Assembly: GCA_030748735.1 (NCBI GenBank)
Contig: JASMLK010000010.1
Location: 1-51,193, forward strand
Direction of reading: 5' to 3'
DNA: 51,193 bases
DNA from: Myxococcota bacterium
GTDB lineage: Bacteria > Myxococcota_A > UBA9160 > UBA4427
The notes beneath the pieces were generated by a model. It was not told the origin of the DNA, ran no database searches, and saw only the letters and a program-made list of their open reading frames with translations. This document shows positions 9,191-17,124 of the stretch, piece by piece. Each line of letters begins with the position of its first letter. The first letter of the stretch is position 1. Both the position numbers and the translations under genes were made by a program.

Positions 9191-9969
9191 GCGCGCCGAA
9201 CGACCCGACCCAGCTCTTCCGGCTCGATGGAAAGGTCGCCCTGGTCACTGGTGGAAGCCGGGGACTCGGCAAGGAAATGGTCCTGGCGTTCGCGCGCAGC
9301 GGTGCGGACGTCGTCATTGCAAGCCGCAAAGAAGAAGCCTGCGCGCTGCTCGCCAAGGAAGTCGAAAACGAAACCGGCCGCCGCGCGCTGGCTGTCGGTG
9401 CGCACGTGGGCAAGTGGGCCGACAACGAGAACCTGGCGAAGCGTGCCCTCGATCACTTCGGGAAGGTCGACGTCCTGGTCAACAACGCGGGCATGTCGCC
9501 AACCTATGCATCGGTCGTCGACATCACCGAAGCCCTCTACGACAAGGTGATGGACGTCAACCTGAAGGGCCCGTTTCGACTTTCGTGTGTGCTCGGCGAA
9601 GCCATGAAGGACGGTGACGGGGGGTCGATCATGTTCGTGAGCAGCACCGCAGCGGTACAGGCGTCGCCAGCCGAGGTGCCCTACGGCGCAGCGAAGTCCG
9701 GGCTCCACAGCCTGACGAAGAGTCTTTCGCGCACGTTTGCGCCGAAGGTCCGGGTCAACTGCATCATGCCGGGTGCCTTCCTCACCGACATCAGCAACGC
9801 CTGGCCGAAGGAGATGCACGCCGCGCTCGAACGCATCGTGCCCCTGCAGCGCGGCGGGGCGCCCAATGAGATCGTCGGTGCAGCCCTCTATCTCGCGAGT
9901 GATGCGTCGGCCTATACGACCGGCAGCGTGGTCAAGATCGACGGCGGCCTGGCCTACGACATGGGCTGA
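9187..9969 (+). CDS. short-chain dehydrogenase/reductase (SDR), FabG-like
   Basis: A 260-residue classical SDR: TGGSRGLG at 21-28, NNAG at 99-102, Ser in FVSSTAA (about S152), Y166/K170 in YGAAK, and the C-terminal TTGSVVKIDGGLAYDMG found in FabG/gluconate-dehydrogenase-like enzymes. It uses NAD(P)(H) to interconvert an alcohol and a ketone. The start is a GTG overlapping the stop of the quinone oxidoreductase by 4 nt, so both probably act on consecutive steps. A truncated ECH gene follows 60 bp downstream. Confidence 0.92.
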   Translation: MSAPNDPTQLFRLDGKVALVTGGSRGLGKEMVLAFARSGADVVIASRKEEACALLAKEVENETGRRALAVGAHVGKWADNENLAKRALDHFGKVDVLVNNAGMSPTYASVVDITEALYDKVMDVNLKGPFRLSCVLGEAMKDGDGGSIMFVSSTAAVQASPAEVPYGAAKSGLHSLTKSLSRTFAPKVRVNCIMPGAFLTDISNAWPKEMHAALERIVPLQRGGAPNEIVGAALYLASDASAYTTGSVVKIDGGLAYDMG

Positions 9970-10029
9970 GGCCCGCGGCGGGCACTGCGAGCTCGGGGGT
10001 GCCCCCTTCCCTCTTTCACGGGAGCTCCA

Positions 10030-10317
10030 ATGGCGAACAACGACGTCTACGAAAACCTCGAAGTGCGCATCGAGGACCAGCTCTGCTGGCTCACCCTGAA
10101 TCGCCCCGACTCGCTCAACGCCATGAGTCGCGGCCTGGTGAACGACCTGCGCGCTTTCCTGAAGGACCTGCCGACGCGGCGTGACATTCGCGTGGTGGTG
10201 ATGAAGGGTGCGGGACGCGCCTTCTGCGCCGGGCTCGACATCAAGGAAGCTGGCCAATCGCAGGTCGGCGATGAGGATGGAAGCTTCGAGAAGCGACCGC
10301 CGAACTACAGCGAGTAG
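10030..10317 (+). pseudogene. truncated enoyl-CoA hydratase (N-terminal third only)
   Basis: A 95-residue frame reads as a normal crotonase start: WLTLNRPDSLNAMSRGLV, then VVVMKGAGRAFCAGLDIKE, which is the first oxyanion strand. It then stops. The second oxyanion motif (H-G-x-x-x-G-G-G), both catalytic-glutamate positions and the trimerisation helices, about 165 residues, are absent, and only 61 bp separate the stop from the next gene, so the rest has been deleted rather than frameshifted. A CoA-binding or hydratase activity is very unlikely. The ATG follows GGGAGC. It sits in a + operon between an SDR and a kinase-like gene and is probably a remnant. Confidence 0.75.
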
Positions 10318-10378
10318 ACAACATCGACGAGCAGCCGGCGCCGCCGTCCCGGCTCGCCGACCGACGAGGAGAGCAACC

Positions 10379-11512
10379 GTGTCCCATGAATTCGATGCCG
10401 AGCTCGCCCCCGAAGACCTGAAGAAGACCACCCGCGACCCCGAGGCGCTCCGCGCCGCCCTGGAAGGTTGGTTGGTCACGAAGTTTCCCGCAGACGCCAA
10501 GCCCTCGGTCGCCGAAGTGTCGAGTCCGTCCGAAACCGGCATGTCGAGCGAAACCCTGCTCTTCGATGCGCAGTGGGAAGAAGGCGGCAAGCCGGCCGCG
10601 CAATCGTTCGTCGCCCGCGTGGAGCCCGACCCGAACGACTGCCCGGTCTTCCCCCTCTACGACCTCGAAGGTCAGTTCAAGCTCCTCGCCTATCTGCGCG
10701 AACACAGCCGCATCCCCGTCCCCGTGGTGCGTTGGCTCGAACTCGACCCGAGCCATCTCGGTGCACCCTTCTTCGTGATGGAACGCGCCGAAGGACGCGT
10801 CCCCCCCGACGTGCTGCCCTACACCTTCGGCAGCTGGGTCACCGAAGCGACGCCCGACGAACGTCGCCAGCTGCAGGATTCGAGCGTGGGCATCCTGGCC
10901 GACCTCCACGAGATCGACGCGAGCGTCCCGGCCCTCGACTTCCTCGAATTCGATCTACCGGGCGCGACGCCCCTCGAACGCCACTTCGAAAACCAGCGCC
11001 GCTACTACCAGTGGATGCGCGGCGATCGCCGTCACCCGATCATCGAACAGACCTTCGCCTGGCTCGAAACCAACTGGCCCAGCGAAGAAGGCGAAACGGT
11101 CGTGAGCTGGGGGGACTCGCGCATCGGCAACGTGATGTACGACGGCTTCACGCCGAGCGCCGTGCTCGACTGGGAAATGGCGGCCCGCGGCCCCCGCGAA
11201 CTCGATGTCGGCTGGATGATCTTCCTGCACTGCTTCTTCCAGGAGATCACGACCATGGCTGGCCAACCCGGGCTTGCCGACTTCATGCAGCCCGCCGAAG
11301 TGGTCGCCACCTACGAAGCGCGCACCGGAAAGGCCCTGAAGAACATCGACTGGTTCCAGGTCTACGCGGGCTTGCGACACGGGATCGTGATGGCGCGCGT
11401 CCATGCGCGCAGCGTCCACTTCGGGCAGGGAGAATGGCCCGACGACATCGACAGCGTGATCTACCACCGCCCTACCCTCGAAAGGATGATCGACGGAAGC
11501 TGGTGGAAATAG
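10379..11512 (+). CDS. phosphotransferase-family protein (APH/choline-kinase fold)
   Basis: A 377-residue protein-kinase-like phosphotransferase (APH, PF01636 type). The nucleotide-lobe signature is FVARVEPD with VFPLYDLEGQFKLL and the linker MERAEGR. The catalytic loop is WGDSRIGNVMYDG (residues 244-256) and the metal loop DWEMAARG (264-271). The usual HGD of Brenner's motif is WGD, a form seen in the ACAD10/11-type phosphotransferases that accompany fatty-acid and steroid degradation. It may phosphorylate a hydroxylated acyl intermediate to allow elimination, as ACAD11 does for 4-hydroxyacyl-CoAs; that is inference. The GTG start follows GAGGAGAG. The CrtC/AttH-like gene follows 13 bp later. 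Confidence 0.88.
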   Translation: MSHEFDAELAPEDLKKTTRDPEALRAALEGWLVTKFPADAKPSVAEVSSPSETGMSSETLLFDAQWEEGGKPAAQSFVARVEPDPNDCPVFPLYDLEGQFKLLAYLREHSRIPVPVVRWLELDPSHLGAPFFVMERAEGRVPPDVLPYTFGSWVTEATPDERRQLQDSSVGILADLHEIDASVPALDFLEFDLPGATPLERHFENQRRYYQWMRGDRRHPIIEQTFAWLETNWPSEEGETVVSWGDSRIGNVMYDGFTPSAVLDWEMAARGPRELDVGWMIFLHCFFQEITTMAGQPGLADFMQPAEVVATYEARTGKALKNIDWFQVYAGLRHGIVMARVHARSVHFGQGEWPDDIDSVIYHRPTLERMIDGSWWK

Positions 11513-11525
11513 GGAGTTCCAACAC

Positions 11526-12683
11526 ATGCCCAACCCGATCGGACAACTCGTCGCCGAAGACGAACGCTTCAACCACCAGGTGGCCGACACCTTCGCCACC
11601 GTGGGCACGAGCGATCCCTCGTGGACCGAAAAGGTCTGCGCGATGGCAATGGCCCGCGACGGCAGTCTGCAGATCGGCTTCGGTCTCGGGAAGTACACCA
11701 ACCGCAATGTGATCGACGCCTACGCAGCACTCTCACGCGGAAAAGAGCAGCTCACGGTACGCGCGAGCCGCAGCCTCGCGAGCGACCCCGAGCACACGAT
11801 CATCGGCCCCATCCACTACGAGGTCGTCGAACCGCTGAAGAAGGTGCGCTTCCGCCTCGAACCGAACGACTGCCAGCCGATCGCGTTCGACTGGCTCTTC
11901 GAAGCGGTCGTGCCTCCCTTCCTCGAAGAACGCACCCACCTCCGCGCGGAGTTTCGCGTGATGAGTGAACTGGTCCGGTACCACCAGACGGGCGTCTGTT
12001 CGGGCTGGATCGAACTCGACGGCGAGCGCCACGAGATGACTCCCGACAGCTGGGTTTCGACCCGCGACCACAGCTGGGGAGTGCGCTACGACGTGGGCGT
12101 GCCCCAGAGCGACGTGCAACCGCGACCGAGCATCCCGCCCGGCGTCGGTTTCATGATGATCTGGTCCCCGGTGTTGATGGAGCGCAAGGACGGGTCGCAG
12201 TACGCGCTGCATCTCCACTTCACGCGCTTCGAAGCGCCTGGCTTCCAGCAGAAGATGGTGACGGCCCGTGTCGAGCACCCCGACGGAACCGAAGAAGTGA
12301 TCGCCGACATCGATCCCCATCTCGAATTCGACAAGGTCAACCGCCGACTCCTGGGTGGCACCCTCGACTGCACGATGGCGAACGGCGAAACACGCAAGCT
12401 CGAAATCGAAGTCATGGGCGACACCGGGGTTCACCTCGGTGCGGGTCTCTACTTCGGCTTCGACGGCCATCACCACGGTGAATGGCGCGGCGAGTTCCAC
12501 ATCGATGGTGAGCGCATCGAAGACTGCACGACCCCCGAGCAGGCACGCCGGCTCCACCAGATTCGCGACACCGCGATCCGCGTGATCGACAGCAGCAACG
12601 ACGCGATCGGCTACGGCAATTGCCAGCCGATCGCCGCAGGCCCGTGGCCCGAACTCGGCCTCGAAGACGATTCCTGGATGTAA
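11526..12683 (+). CDS. hypothetical protein, possible AttH/CrtC (lipocalin-like) fold
   Basis: A 385-residue soluble protein of two predicted beta-rich halves. The motif STRDHSWGVRYD (near residue 180) resembles the R-D-H-S-W-G strand of the AttH/carotenoid-1,2-hydratase-like superfamily (CrtC, DUF7064/7065-type proteins). A second cluster, GLYFGFDGHHHGEWRGE, closes the second half. Function is unknown; such proteins are often encoded with aminoglycoside-phosphotransferase-like genes in actinobacterial lipid clusters, matching the gene directly upstream. The ATG follows GGGAGTTCCAACAC. I do not assign a reaction. Confidence 0.55.
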   Translation: MPNPIGQLVAEDERFNHQVADTFATVGTSDPSWTEKVCAMAMARDGSLQIGFGLGKYTNRNVIDAYAALSRGKEQLTVRASRSLASDPEHTIIGPIHYEVVEPLKKVRFRLEPNDCQPIAFDWLFEAVVPPFLEERTHLRAEFRVMSELVRYHQTGVCSGWIELDGERHEMTPDSWVSTRDHSWGVRYDVGVPQSDVQPRPSIPPGVGFMMIWSPVLMERKDGSQYALHLHFTRFEAPGFQQKMVTARVEHPDGTEEVIADIDPHLEFDKVNRRLLGGTLDCTMANGETRKLEIEVMGDTGVHLGAGLYFGFDGHHHGEWRGEFHIDGERIEDCTTPEQARRLHQIRDTAIRVIDSSNDAIGYGNCQPIAAGPWPELGLEDDSWM

Positions 12684-12740
12684 ACGCGCTCGCCGCAAGA
12701 GAGGCAGCCAGCGGTTCCGCGCTGAATGGACTGCGTCCCC

Positions 12741-12760
12741 TCACGGGCTTCCCGTGCGAC
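12741..12760 (+). terminator. weak hairpin without T-tract, intergenic
   Basis: CACGGG-CTT-CCCGTG forms a 6-bp GC stem with a 3-nt loop in the 172-bp gap between the AttH-like gene and the CMD-like gene. No T-run follows it, so it may only pause transcription or be chance. The rest of the gap shows nothing recognisable except the SD of the next gene. Confidence 0.2.
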
Positions 12761-12855
12761 GCAACGACTCGAAACACGAATTGATCGAACGAAACACGGG
12801 TGCGATGCTGGGCGACGCAAGAAACCACGTAACCCACGAAGCGAGGAGCCCCCCG

Positions 12856-13254
12856 ATGGCCGACTCCGAACGCCGCAAGCGCGGTGTCGAGATGATCAAC
12901 GAAGTCTATGCCGGCGACGTCGTCGTCCCGCCCGAAGGCGCAATGGCGTTTACGGATATCATGCTCGAACAGCTCTTCGCCGAGGTGTGGTCGCGCGACG
13001 TGCTTTCGATTCGCGATCGCCGCCTGCTGCTGCTCGGCATCATCGCTGAAAAGGGTGAAGCGATGACCTTCGGCATCCAGGCCAAGGCCGCACTCAAACG
13101 CGGCGAACTCGAACCCGACGAACTGCGCGAGTTCCTGCTGATGATCGCGCAGTACTCCGGTTACCCGCGCGCTGCGAGCCTGGTCGGCGTGGTCGAACAG
13201 AAGATCGTCGAAGTCGCGAAGGAAAAAGAAAACGCCGCGGACGGCAGCGAGTAG
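12856..13254 (+). CDS. carboxymuconolactone-decarboxylase-like small protein
   Basis: A 132-residue all-helical protein like the CMD/AhpD family: EQLFAEVWSRDVLSIRDRRLLLLGIIAEKG followed by a second helix pair ending REFLLMIAQYSGYPRAASLV. That layout matches gamma-carboxymuconolactone decarboxylases. It has no Cys-x-x-Cys, so it is not an AhpD-type peroxidase. In decarboxylases the family acts on ring-opened aromatic lactones; whether that applies here is unknown. The ATG at 12856 is chosen over an upstream in-frame ATG at 12754 because GCGAGGAG sits eight bases before it. The bioA homolog follows 7 bp after the stop. Confidence 0.82.
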   Translation: MADSERRKRGVEMINEVYAGDVVVPPEGAMAFTDIMLEQLFAEVWSRDVLSIRDRRLLLLGIIAEKGEAMTFGIQAKAALKRGELEPDELREFLLMIAQYSGYPRAASLVGVVEQKIVEVAKEKENAADGSE

Positions 13255-13261
13255 CAGCGGC

Positions 13262-14560
13262 GTGACGCAGAGCGATTCCGAACGCGCGCAACAACTCGTC
13301 GAACGCGACCGCCGTGTCGTGTGGCATCCGTACGCGCCACCGCAGGCCGAACCGCTCTTCGCGGTCGACCGGGTCGAGGGTGCCGAGATCCATCTCACCG
13401 ACGGCCGCACCCTGGTCGATGGCATGTCGTCCTGGTGGTCGGCCATTCACGGCTATCGCCATCCCGTGATCGAAACGGCGATCAAAGAGCAACTCGAGAG
13501 GCTCCCGCACATCATGTTCGGCGGCCTCACCCACGAGCCGGCCGTACGCCTCTGCGAGCGTTTGCTCGAAGTCGCGCCGCGTGGCCTCGAACGGGTCTTT
13601 CTCTGCGATTCGGGTTCGATCGCCGTCGAAGTCGCGATCAAGGTCGCGTTTCAGTACTGGCTCTCGCGCGGGCGGCCCGAACGCAACCGCCTGCTGACGG
13701 TCGAAGGCGGGTACCACGGCGACACCTTCGCCACGATGGCGGTGTGCGACCCGGTGAACGGCATGCACGACTTCTTTCGCGGCGTGCTTCCCGACCATCG
13801 CTTCGCCGAGCGGCCGAGCTGTCGCTTCGACGAACCCTTCGAAGAACACCACATCGCCGATCTCGCGGGCAAGCTCGAACGACATCGCGACGAGATCGCA
13901 GCGGTCATTGTCGAACCCGTCGTCCAGGGTGCGGGCGGCATGTGGTTCTATTCACCGGCCTACCTGCGAAGGCTGCGAGAACTCTGCGACGAACACGACG
14001 TGCTTCTCGTCTTCGACGAGATCGCCACCGGCTTCGGTCGCACCGGCGAGATGTTCGGCGCCGACCACGCGGACGTCTCGCCCGACATCCTGAGCCTCGG
14101 CAAGTCGCTGACCGGCGGCACCATGACCCTCGCCGCAACGCTGGTAAGCGAACGGGTCAGTGGAACCATCGCGGCGGGCGAACCCGGTGCACTGATGCAC
14201 GGCCCGACCTACATGGGCAACCCGCTCGCTTGCGCGGCCGCCCACGCGAGCCTCGACCTGCTCGAGACCACGCCCTGGCGCGAGAACGTGAAGCGCATCG
14301 AGAACGAGTTGCGGGAAGGACTCGCCCCCTGCAGCGCCCTGCCCGGCGTGGGCGACGTGCGGACCCTCGGCGCGATCGGTGTGGTCGAGCTGGAAGCTCC
14401 CGTCGACATGAAGATCGTGCAGCCCGCCTTCGTCGAGCAGGGCATCTGGGTGCGGCCCTTCGGTAAACTCGTCTACCTGATGCCGCCCTTCGTCACGAGC
14501 AGCGAACAGATCGGGGAACTCACCCGCGGAGTCGAAGCGGTCCTTCGCGCGCACGCATGA
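13262..14560 (+). CDS. bioA: adenosylmethionine-8-amino-7-oxononanoate aminotransferase
   Basis: A 432-residue class-III PLP aminotransferase that transfers the amino group of S-adenosylmethionine to KAPA to make DAPA in biotin synthesis. It follows E. coli BioA nearly block by block: VVWHPYA at the start, DGMSSWWSAIHGY, MFGGLTHEPA, CDSGSIAVEVAIK, GGYHGDTFATM, the PLP lysine K281 in LGKSLTGGTM, MHGPTYMGNPLAC and IWVRPFGKLVYLMPP. The start is a GTG 7 bp after the CMD stop. Other bio genes are not in the window, so the gene is isolated from its pathway. Biotin would serve carboxylases of CoA metabolism. Confidence 0.95.
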   Translation: MTQSDSERAQQLVERDRRVVWHPYAPPQAEPLFAVDRVEGAEIHLTDGRTLVDGMSSWWSAIHGYRHPVIETAIKEQLERLPHIMFGGLTHEPAVRLCERLLEVAPRGLERVFLCDSGSIAVEVAIKVAFQYWLSRGRPERNRLLTVEGGYHGDTFATMAVCDPVNGMHDFFRGVLPDHRFAERPSCRFDEPFEEHHIADLAGKLERHRDEIAAVIVEPVVQGAGGMWFYSPAYLRRLRELCDEHDVLLVFDEIATGFGRTGEMFGADHADVSPDILSLGKSLTGGTMTLAATLVSERVSGTIAAGEPGALMHGPTYMGNPLACAAAHASLDLLETTPWRENVKRIENELREGLAPCSALPGVGDVRTLGAIGVVELEAPVDMKIVQPAFVEQGIWVRPFGKLVYLMPPFVTSSEQIGELTRGVEAVLRAHA

Positions 14561-14613
14561 ATCGCCACGGTTGCGCGAAATCGCAGGCGCTCTGGACTCG
14601 CACAGCAGCAGAA

Positions 14614-14642
14614 TTGACAACGTAAACTTTACGTCGTACAGA
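14614..14642 (+). promoter_or_regulatory. TetR promoter with palindromic operator in the -35/-10 spacer
   Basis: TTGACA (14614-14619, perfect -35) and TACAGA (14637-14642) are separated by exactly 17 bp. The spacer holds the perfect 15-bp palindrome ACGTAAACTTTACGT (14620-14634). The predicted transcription start, about 7 nt after the -10, falls on the A of the ATG at 14649, so the mRNA would be leaderless. No SD is present. The palindrome is a natural autoregulatory site for the TetR protein encoded here and could also control bioA upstream or ECH downstream. Confidence 0.6.
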
Positions 14643-14648
14643 ACGGGC

Positions 14649-15248
14649 ATGCCGCGTACCGCCCTTTCGGACAGCGAAGTCGAAGCCTTCCGCGACACGC
14701 TCTGCAGCGCCGCCACCCGCCGCTTCGCCGAACAGGGCTACGAGGGCGTCACCCTGCGCGGGCTCGCGCGGGACCTCGGCTGCAGTCCGATGACTCCCTA
14801 CCGCTACTTCGAGAACAAGGCCGAGATCTTCGAAGCCGTGCGCAGCGCCGCGTTCGCCCGCTTCGCCCAGGCCTTGCAAGACGCGCTCTACGCAAGCCCC
14901 TCCCCCGCCGAGAGTCTGCCGGCGTTGTGCCGCGCCTACGTGTCCTTCGCAGTCGCCGAGCCCCACGCCTACCGGATCATGTTCGAGCTCGACCAGAGCA
15001 AGCGCATGCCGACGCCGCCAGAAACAGACCTGCGCAGTTGGCTGCTGATGCGCACCGCCGTCGAGCATGCGGTTTCGCTGGGCATCCTCGAAGGCGACCC
15101 CGAAGTGCTCGCGCATCTGTTCTGGTCGAGCGTCCACGGACTCGTCGCCCTGCACCTGTCGGGCATGCTGGTGCTCGGCCGTACTCCCGAGGAACTCGTC
15201 GAAGCCTTCATAGAACGAGAGCTTTCGCAGGTAGACACCAGGGCGTAG
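14649..15248 (+). CDS. TetR-family transcriptional regulator
   Basis: A 199-residue TetR/AcrR-type repressor. The N-terminal HTH spans about residues 10-55: AATRRFAEQGYEGVTLRGLARDLGCSPMTPYRYFENKAEIFEAV, with the typical G-x-x-x-x-T-x-R-x-L and Y-R-Y-F-x-N-K signatures. The C-terminal ligand domain (ARFAQALQ to the end) resembles the TetR_C_33/WHG-type domain (MFELDQSKRM, FWSSVHGLVALHLSG). It probably senses an acyl-CoA or hydrophobic intermediate; the ligand is unknown. The chosen ATG lies directly at the predicted transcription start, downstream of a palindromic operator, suggesting autoregulation. Confidence 0.93.
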   Translation: MPRTALSDSEVEAFRDTLCSAATRRFAEQGYEGVTLRGLARDLGCSPMTPYRYFENKAEIFEAVRSAAFARFAQALQDALYASPSPAESLPALCRAYVSFAVAEPHAYRIMFELDQSKRMPTPPETDLRSWLLMRTAVEHAVSLGILEGDPEVLAHLFWSSVHGLVALHLSGMLVLGRTPEELVEAFIERELSQVDTRA

Positions 15249-15250
15249 TA

Positions 15251-15376
15251 CTGGACGCGCGCGCCCTGGATCGCGAACCTCTGGCGCGCCTCTGGCTCGA
15301 AGAACGCGACCCGCTGGGCTTGCACGGAAACTGGCTCGGCGACCGAGCCCAGCAAGCGCAACCAGGAGAAGACTGA
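15251..15376 (+). other. coding-like stretch, possible gene remnant upstream of ECH
   Basis: After the TetR stop the + strand stays open in one frame to TGA 15374-15376, directly abutting the ECH ATG. The translation (ARALDREPLARLWLEERDPL, then GLHGNWLGDRAQQ) has normal codon use for this genome but no start codon I can defend. A similar reading, LDRRETDPLRDLHG, occurs before the ECH pseudogene at 21208-21243. It may be the tail of a gene lost upstream or a short conserved leader. Confidence 0.25.
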
Positions 15377-16219
15377 ATGAGTTCCGACGTCGTCCTCGTC
15401 GACGATCCCGCGCCGCAGGTGCGACGCATCACGCTGAACCGTCCCGAAAAGCGCAACGCGCTCAATCACGACCTGCGCGGCGGCATTCTGCGCGCCCTCG
15501 AAGAAGCCGACCAGGACGACGACATTCGCGTGATGGTCGTGCGCGGTGCAGGCCCCAGCTTTTCGGCCGGCTACGACCTCGCGGGCGGTAACGATGGCCA
15601 GGAGATGCCGTGGTACACCGCGGGCGGCGACGGTCAGTGGCCGCGCCACGTGACGGCCGGGTGGATGCGCATCTGGGAACTCGCCAAGCCGGTGATCGCC
15701 CAGGTACACGGCTACTGCCTCGCAGGCGGGAGCGAACTCGCCACCTGCTGCGACCTCGTCTACATGGCCGAAGACGCACAGATGGGTTATCCGGCCGTGC
15801 GCTTCGGGGTACCCGACAATCACTTCCACGCGTGGTTCGTCGGCATGCGCAAGGCGATGGAAATGATGATGACCGGCGACTCACTGGACGGGCGCGAATG
15901 TGTGCGTCTCGGTTGGGCGAACGACTGCGTTCCCGCCGACCAACTCGAAGCCAAGGTGCTCGAGGTGGCGGGCCGCATCGCAACGCTCCCGCCGGACCTC
16001 GTGCAACTCAACAAGCGCGTGGTCCATCGCCAGATGGAGATCATGGGCCTGCACACCGGCATCCGCGCGGGGTCCGAACTCTGCGCCCTCGGCACCAAGC
16101 AGCAGAGCATGGTGGACTTCATGGAAAAGACGAAAGCACAGGGCCTCAAAGCCACCCTGCAAGAACGCGACGAGCCCTTCGGCGACTACCGCACCACCCA
16201 TGACGAGAACCAGGAATGA
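15377..16219 (+). CDS. enoyl-CoA hydratase/isomerase (crotonase) family
   Basis: A 280-residue crotonase. The oxyanion-hole segments are SAGYDLAGG (residues 63-71) and HGYCLAGGSELATCCD (111-126). The first catalytic-Glu position is kept as E120, but the second (E164 in rat mitochondrial hydratase) is Ala in MGYPAVRFGVPDNHF. It is therefore probably not a standard 2-enoyl-CoA hydratase; an isomerase, ring-cleaving or dehalogenase-like reaction is possible. The ATG follows AGGAGA at 5 nt. The stop overlaps the following metallo-beta-lactamase start (ATGA), so the pair is coupled and the hydrolase may act on the same thioester. Confidence 0.88.
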   Translation: MSSDVVLVDDPAPQVRRITLNRPEKRNALNHDLRGGILRALEEADQDDDIRVMVVRGAGPSFSAGYDLAGGNDGQEMPWYTAGGDGQWPRHVTAGWMRIWELAKPVIAQVHGYCLAGGSELATCCDLVYMAEDAQMGYPAVRFGVPDNHFHAWFVGMRKAMEMMMTGDSLDGRECVRLGWANDCVPADQLEAKVLEVAGRIATLPPDLVQLNKRVVHRQMEIMGLHTGIRAGSELCALGTKQQSMVDFMEKTKAQGLKATLQERDEPFGDYRTTHDENQE

Positions 16220-17121
16220 TCGTCGAATGGGGAGAGGACGAGCGCAAGCTCACCGACCGGGTGAGCGTGCTCGTGGGCGGAGAGAACGGGAAGTATCCCT
16301 CGGGCAACACCCTCATCGTCAAAGGCGAGAGTGAGTGTTTCGTGATCGACCCGTCGGTCGACGTCGTGGCGCGCGGCGGCGCACCCGTTCGCGTCGACGC
16401 GGTGCTCAACAGCCACGCCCACGAAGATCACATCCCCGGCAACAAGCTCTTTGCAGATGCGCGTGTCCACATCCACGAAGACGATGTGCCCGGCGTCACG
16501 ACCCTCGAAGGCTTGATGGACATCTATGGCCTACAGGGGGAATCGCGAGAGGGCTTCAAGCAGGTGGTTGTCGAGCAGTTCCACTTCACGCCGCGGCCGG
16601 ACGCGCGAGGCTTCAGCGACGGCGCGCACTTCGACCTCGGCAGCGTGGGCATCGAAGCGGTCCACCTGCCCGGTCACACCCGCGGCCACAGCGGCTTTCG
16701 CATCGACGATGGCGTCTTCTTCCTTTCCGACATCGACCTCACGGGCTTCGGCCCCTACTACGGCGACGCCTGGAGCGACCTCGAAGACTTCGAAGAGAGC
16801 CTTCACCGGGTGCGCGACGAAGACGCCCGCTACTACGTCACCTACCACCACAAGGGCGTGATCGAAGGACGCAAGGACTTCCTCGAAATGCTCGACGGCT
16901 ACCACGAAGTGATCGCGCGCCGCCACGAAGCCATGCTCGAATACCTCGCCGAACCGCGCACGATCAGCGAGATGGCCGACCATCGCTTCATCTACCGGCC
17001 CCACGTCGAGAACCACTTCGCCAATTCGGTGGAACAACGCAGCGCCGAACTCCACGTCCAGCGCATGCTCGCGCGCGGCGAAGCGAAGGAAGTGGCTTCG
17101 GGGCGCTTCCAAAGGGGCTAG
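16216..17121 (+). CDS. metallo-beta-lactamase-fold hydrolase
   Basis: A 301-residue MBL-superfamily hydrolase. The metal motif is HAHEDH at residues 67-72 (H67, H69, D71, H72), the next histidine lies in HLPGHTRGHS, the bridging Asp in FLSDIDLTGFG, and the last ligand in YHHKG. The pattern matches glyoxalase II/thioesterase-like members rather than beta-lactamases. Its ATG overlaps the ECH stop (ATGA), suggesting it hydrolyses a CoA or other thioester or lactone made in the same pathway. The C-terminal helical segment (from about residue 230) fits the MBL C-terminal extension of the LACTB2-like group. It is convergent with the ATPase gene 3 bp away. Confidence 0.88.
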   Translation: MIVEWGEDERKLTDRVSVLVGGENGKYPSGNTLIVKGESECFVIDPSVDVVARGGAPVRVDAVLNSHAHEDHIPGNKLFADARVHIHEDDVPGVTTLEGLMDIYGLQGESREGFKQVVVEQFHFTPRPDARGFSDGAHFDLGSVGIEAVHLPGHTRGHSGFRIDDGVFFLSDIDLTGFGPYYGDAWSDLEDFEESLHRVRDEDARYYVTYHHKGVIEGRKDFLEMLDGYHEVIARRHEAMLEYLAEPRTISEMADHRFIYRPHVENHFANSVEQRSAELHVQRMLARGEAKEVASGRFQRG

Positions 17122-17124
17122 CGG

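Noticed and set aside
12741..12760. Intrinsic terminator before the CMD-like gene
   Set aside because: The stem is only 6 bp and no T-tract follows; listed only as a weak hairpin.
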